Shown here piece after piece: positions 6,538 to 8,197 of a stretch of 8,197 nt of DNA. Numbering within the stretch: the stretch's first letter is position 1; each line of letters starts with the position of its first letter. The DNA comes from Actinomycetes bacterium (GTDB taxonomy: Bacteria; Actinomycetota; Acidimicrobiia; Acidimicrobiales; Palsa-688), in assembly GCA_021819345.1 (NCBI GenBank), contig JAKARG010000128.1, positions 1 through 8,197 on the forward strand, written 5' to 3'. The notes under the pieces are model-generated. The model did not search any database and was not told the origin of the DNA. It was given only the letters and a program-made list of their open reading frames with translations. The translations under genes and the position numbers were made by a program.

Positions 6538-8025
6538 GTGACCGACGTCGCGGGCCGGCGAGGCGGGGCTGCGTCGGGCGGCGAGGCGGCGGCTGCGGTG
6601 GGCGGCGCCGACCGGCTCACGGCGCGCCGCAGCCGCCCTTTCACCATCGGAATGGTGAGCGGAGGGCTCGGCGCCTACTGGGAACAGTTCCCCGCGCTCC
6701 AGCCTGCCCTCAGGGCCAACGCGGCCGAAGTCGCCGGGCGCCTCGGCGAGACAGGAGCCGAGGTCTTCGACGCCGGCTTCGTCTCCGACGCGCCCGACGC
6801 GGCGGCAGCTGCGGAACGTCTCCGCTCCAGGGGCTGCGACCTGGTCGTGGTCCACCTGGCCACCTACCTCACCTCGAGCATGGTCCTGCCCGTGGCCCAG
6901 CACTGCGGCGCGCCGATCCTCGTCGTCGACCTGCAGCCGACAGCATCCATGGACCACGCCACCTTCGGCACCGGCGACTGGCTCGCCTACTGCGGGGCGT
7001 GCTCCCTCCCGGAGGTCGCGAACGTCTTCGAGCGCTGCTCGATCGCGTTCCGTTCCGTGTCCGGCCACCTGCGGGACGAGCGGGCCTGGGAGAGGATCTT
7101 CCGATGGGTCGGGGCGGCACGCGTCGCAGCGACGCTGCGCCACAGCCGTCACGGCCTCCTCGGGCACCTGTACCCGGGCATGTACGACGTGTCGACCGAT
7201 CTCACCATGGTCCCCGCCAACCTCGGGGGTCACGTCGAGGTGCTCGAGCTCGACGACCTGCGGGTGCGGGTGCAGGAGGCCGGCAGCGACGAGGTGGAGG
7301 AGCACGTCGCCCGGGCCAGGCGGCTGTTCGACCTCGACCCGTCGGTCGACCCGGAGGACCTGAGCTGGGCGGCCCGAGTCTCCGCCGGCCTGGAGCGGCT
7401 GGTCGCGGACTTCGGGCTCGACAGCCTGGCCTACTACCACCGCGGGCTCGGCGGGGAGCTGCACGAGCGCCTCGGCGCCGGGCTGATCCTCGGGGCCTCG
7501 CTGCTCAGCGCATCGGGGGTCCCCACCTGCGGGGAGTACGAGCTGCGGACCTCCATCGCCATGCTCATCATGGAGTGTCTCGGCGCCGGCGGGTCCTTCA
7601 GCGAGCTGCAGGCGCTCAACTTCACCGACGGCGTGGTGGAGATGGGCCACGACGGACCGGCCCACCTGGCGATCGGCAACCGCCGTCCCCTGCTGCGCGG
7701 ACTGGACCTCTACCACGGCAAGCGCGGGTGGGGCGTCTCGGTCGAGCTCGAAGTCGCCCATGGACCGGTCACTGCCGTCGGCCTCACCCAGCGGCGCGAC
7801 GGTCGCTGGGGCCTCGTCGTCTCGGAGGGCGAGGTGGTCGGCGGCCCGCTGCTGCGCATCGGCAACACCACCTCGAGGGTGGACTTCGGGCGCGACCCCG
7901 GGGAGTGGTGCGACGAATGGGCGGCCACCGGCGTGGCGCATCACTGGGCACTCGCCACCGGGCATCGGCTCCGGTCGCTCCGGGCGGTCGGGGACCTCTT
8001 GGGCCTCGAGGTGCTGAGCGTCTGA
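6538..8025 (+). CDS. L-arabinose/L-fucose isomerase-family protein (AraA-like)
   Basis: This is a predicted cytoplasmic, Mn-dependent aldose-ketose isomerase of 495 residues, the size of E. coli AraA (500). Seen: an A/G-rich N-terminus of about 30 residues, then IGMVSGGLGAYWEQFP (37-52), typical of the Rossmann-like first domain. The C-terminal catalytic part has CGEYELRTSIAMLIM (331-345), GAGGSFSELQALNF (349-362), VEMGHDGPAHLAIGN (367-381) and AHHWALATGH (467-476). By position, Glu333, Glu356, His371 and His468 or His469 correspond to the metal and catalytic ligands Glu306, Glu333, His350 and His450 of E. coli AraA. The motif wording differs from classical AraA and recalls a less-studied AraA-like group. 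The start is taken as GTG 6538, 1 bp after the MFS stop; GTG 6598 is possible. ATG 6652 would cut into the conserved first strand. Substrate could be L-arabinose, L-fucose or another aldose. Confidence 0.88.
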   Translation: MTDVAGRRGGAASGGEAAAAVGGADRLTARRSRPFTIGMVSGGLGAYWEQFPALQPALRANAAEVAGRLGETGAEVFDAGFVSDAPDAAAAAERLRSRGCDLVVVHLATYLTSSMVLPVAQHCGAPILVVDLQPTASMDHATFGTGDWLAYCGACSLPEVANVFERCSIAFRSVSGHLRDERAWERIFRWVGAARVAATLRHSRHGLLGHLYPGMYDVSTDLTMVPANLGGHVEVLELDDLRVRVQEAGSDEVEEHVARARRLFDLDPSVDPEDLSWAARVSAGLERLVADFGLDSLAYYHRGLGGELHERLGAGLILGASLLSASGVPTCGEYELRTSIAMLIMECLGAGGSFSELQALNFTDGVVEMGHDGPAHLAIGNRRPLLRGLDLYHGKRGWGVSVELEVAHGPVTAVGLTQRRDGRWGLVVSEGEVVGGPLLRIGNTTSRVDFGRDPGEWCDEWAATGVAHHWALATGHRLRSLRAVGDLLGLEVLSV

Positions 8026-8161
8026 GCTGGACTTTGTTGGTGAACCGTCGGCCGGAGGGAACGGCCACCGCCACCCCGCCCCACGGCGCCCGACCTGCCT
8101 CGAAGCCCGTCGCTCCCCGGCTCCAACCGCCCGGCACGCCCGACAGGTAGCGTTGCCCGGA

Positions 8162-8197
8162 GTGGCGACAGATCCCCTCCTGCCTGCCGACGCGATC
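8162..8197 (+). CDS. Possible start of a further gene (N-terminal 12 codons only)
   Basis: GTG 8162 opens a frame reading VATDPLLPADAI to the window edge, which looks more like a real N-terminus than the surrounding frames. It follows the isomerase stop by 136 bp on the same strand, so it could be the next pathway gene, but only a weak CCGGA precedes it. Nothing can be said about its function. The 136 bp before it contain a weak 5-bp inverted repeat (8050-8066) and nothing else I can name. Confidence 0.2.
   Translation, partial: MATDPLLPADAI

Noticed and set aside
5271..6647. 458-codon open frame on the minus strand
   Set aside because: It is antisense to the MFS gene and rich in E, D, G and H, as expected of the reverse complement of hydrophobic codons.
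6466..7965. 499-codon open frame on the minus strand
   Set aside because: It is antisense to the isomerase gene and the end of the MFS gene, with low-complexity composition and no motif. The plus-strand frame has the isomerase motifs.
8050..8066. GGCCG/CGGCC inverted repeat after the isomerase as a terminator
   Set aside because: The stem is only 5 bp, there is no T-tract, and such repeats are frequent at this G+C.
6999..8150. 383-codon open frame overlapping the isomerase on the same strand
   Set aside because: The translation is dominated by R, G, P and A, typical of an out-of-frame reading of a GC-rich gene.

Overview
The window comes from a high-GC bacterium. G+C looks close to 70% by eye, codon third positions are mostly G or C, GTG starts occur, and there is an actinobacterial-type promoter (TTGACA-N16-TAGACT). 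An actinobacterium is the best guess, possibly of an acidimicrobial or related lineage, but nothing here fixes the genus. No tRNA, rRNA, mobile element, CRISPR array or phage gene is visible.

Layout. Positions 1-4528 are one minus-strand operon for a complete ABC carbohydrate importer. In order of transcription it holds a MalK/UgpC-type ATPase (4528-3347), a MalF/UgpA-type permease (3350-2355, ATGA overlap with the ATPase), a MalG/UgpE-type permease (2338-1520), and, after a 103-bp gap with a perfect 10-bp stem-loop, a family 1 solute-binding lipoprotein (1416 to beyond the left edge). Positions 4529-5108 are a 580-bp divergent control region without a convincing gene. It holds a clear plus-strand promoter, a 13-bp palindrome upstream of the ABC operon, and a G-rich leader that could fold over the ribosome binding site of the plus-strand operon. 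Positions 5109-8025 are a plus-strand operon with an MFS sugar-porter-type transporter followed 1 bp later by an L-arabinose/L-fucose isomerase-family enzyme. The last 36 bases may begin a third gene.

Working together (inference). The two divergent operons look like one carbohydrate-use locus: an ATP-driven importer, probably for a glycoside or oligosaccharide, a secondary transporter for a monosaccharide, and an aldose-ketose isomerase for the first intracellular step. No regulator, kinase, aldolase or glycoside hydrolase is in the window, so the sugar cannot be named from the sequence. The isomerase has the four expected metal-ligand positions of the AraA fold but in motifs unlike classical AraA. 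Its substrate is the main open question here. The rest is fairly ordinary sugar-transport biology, and I see no clearly unprecedented system.
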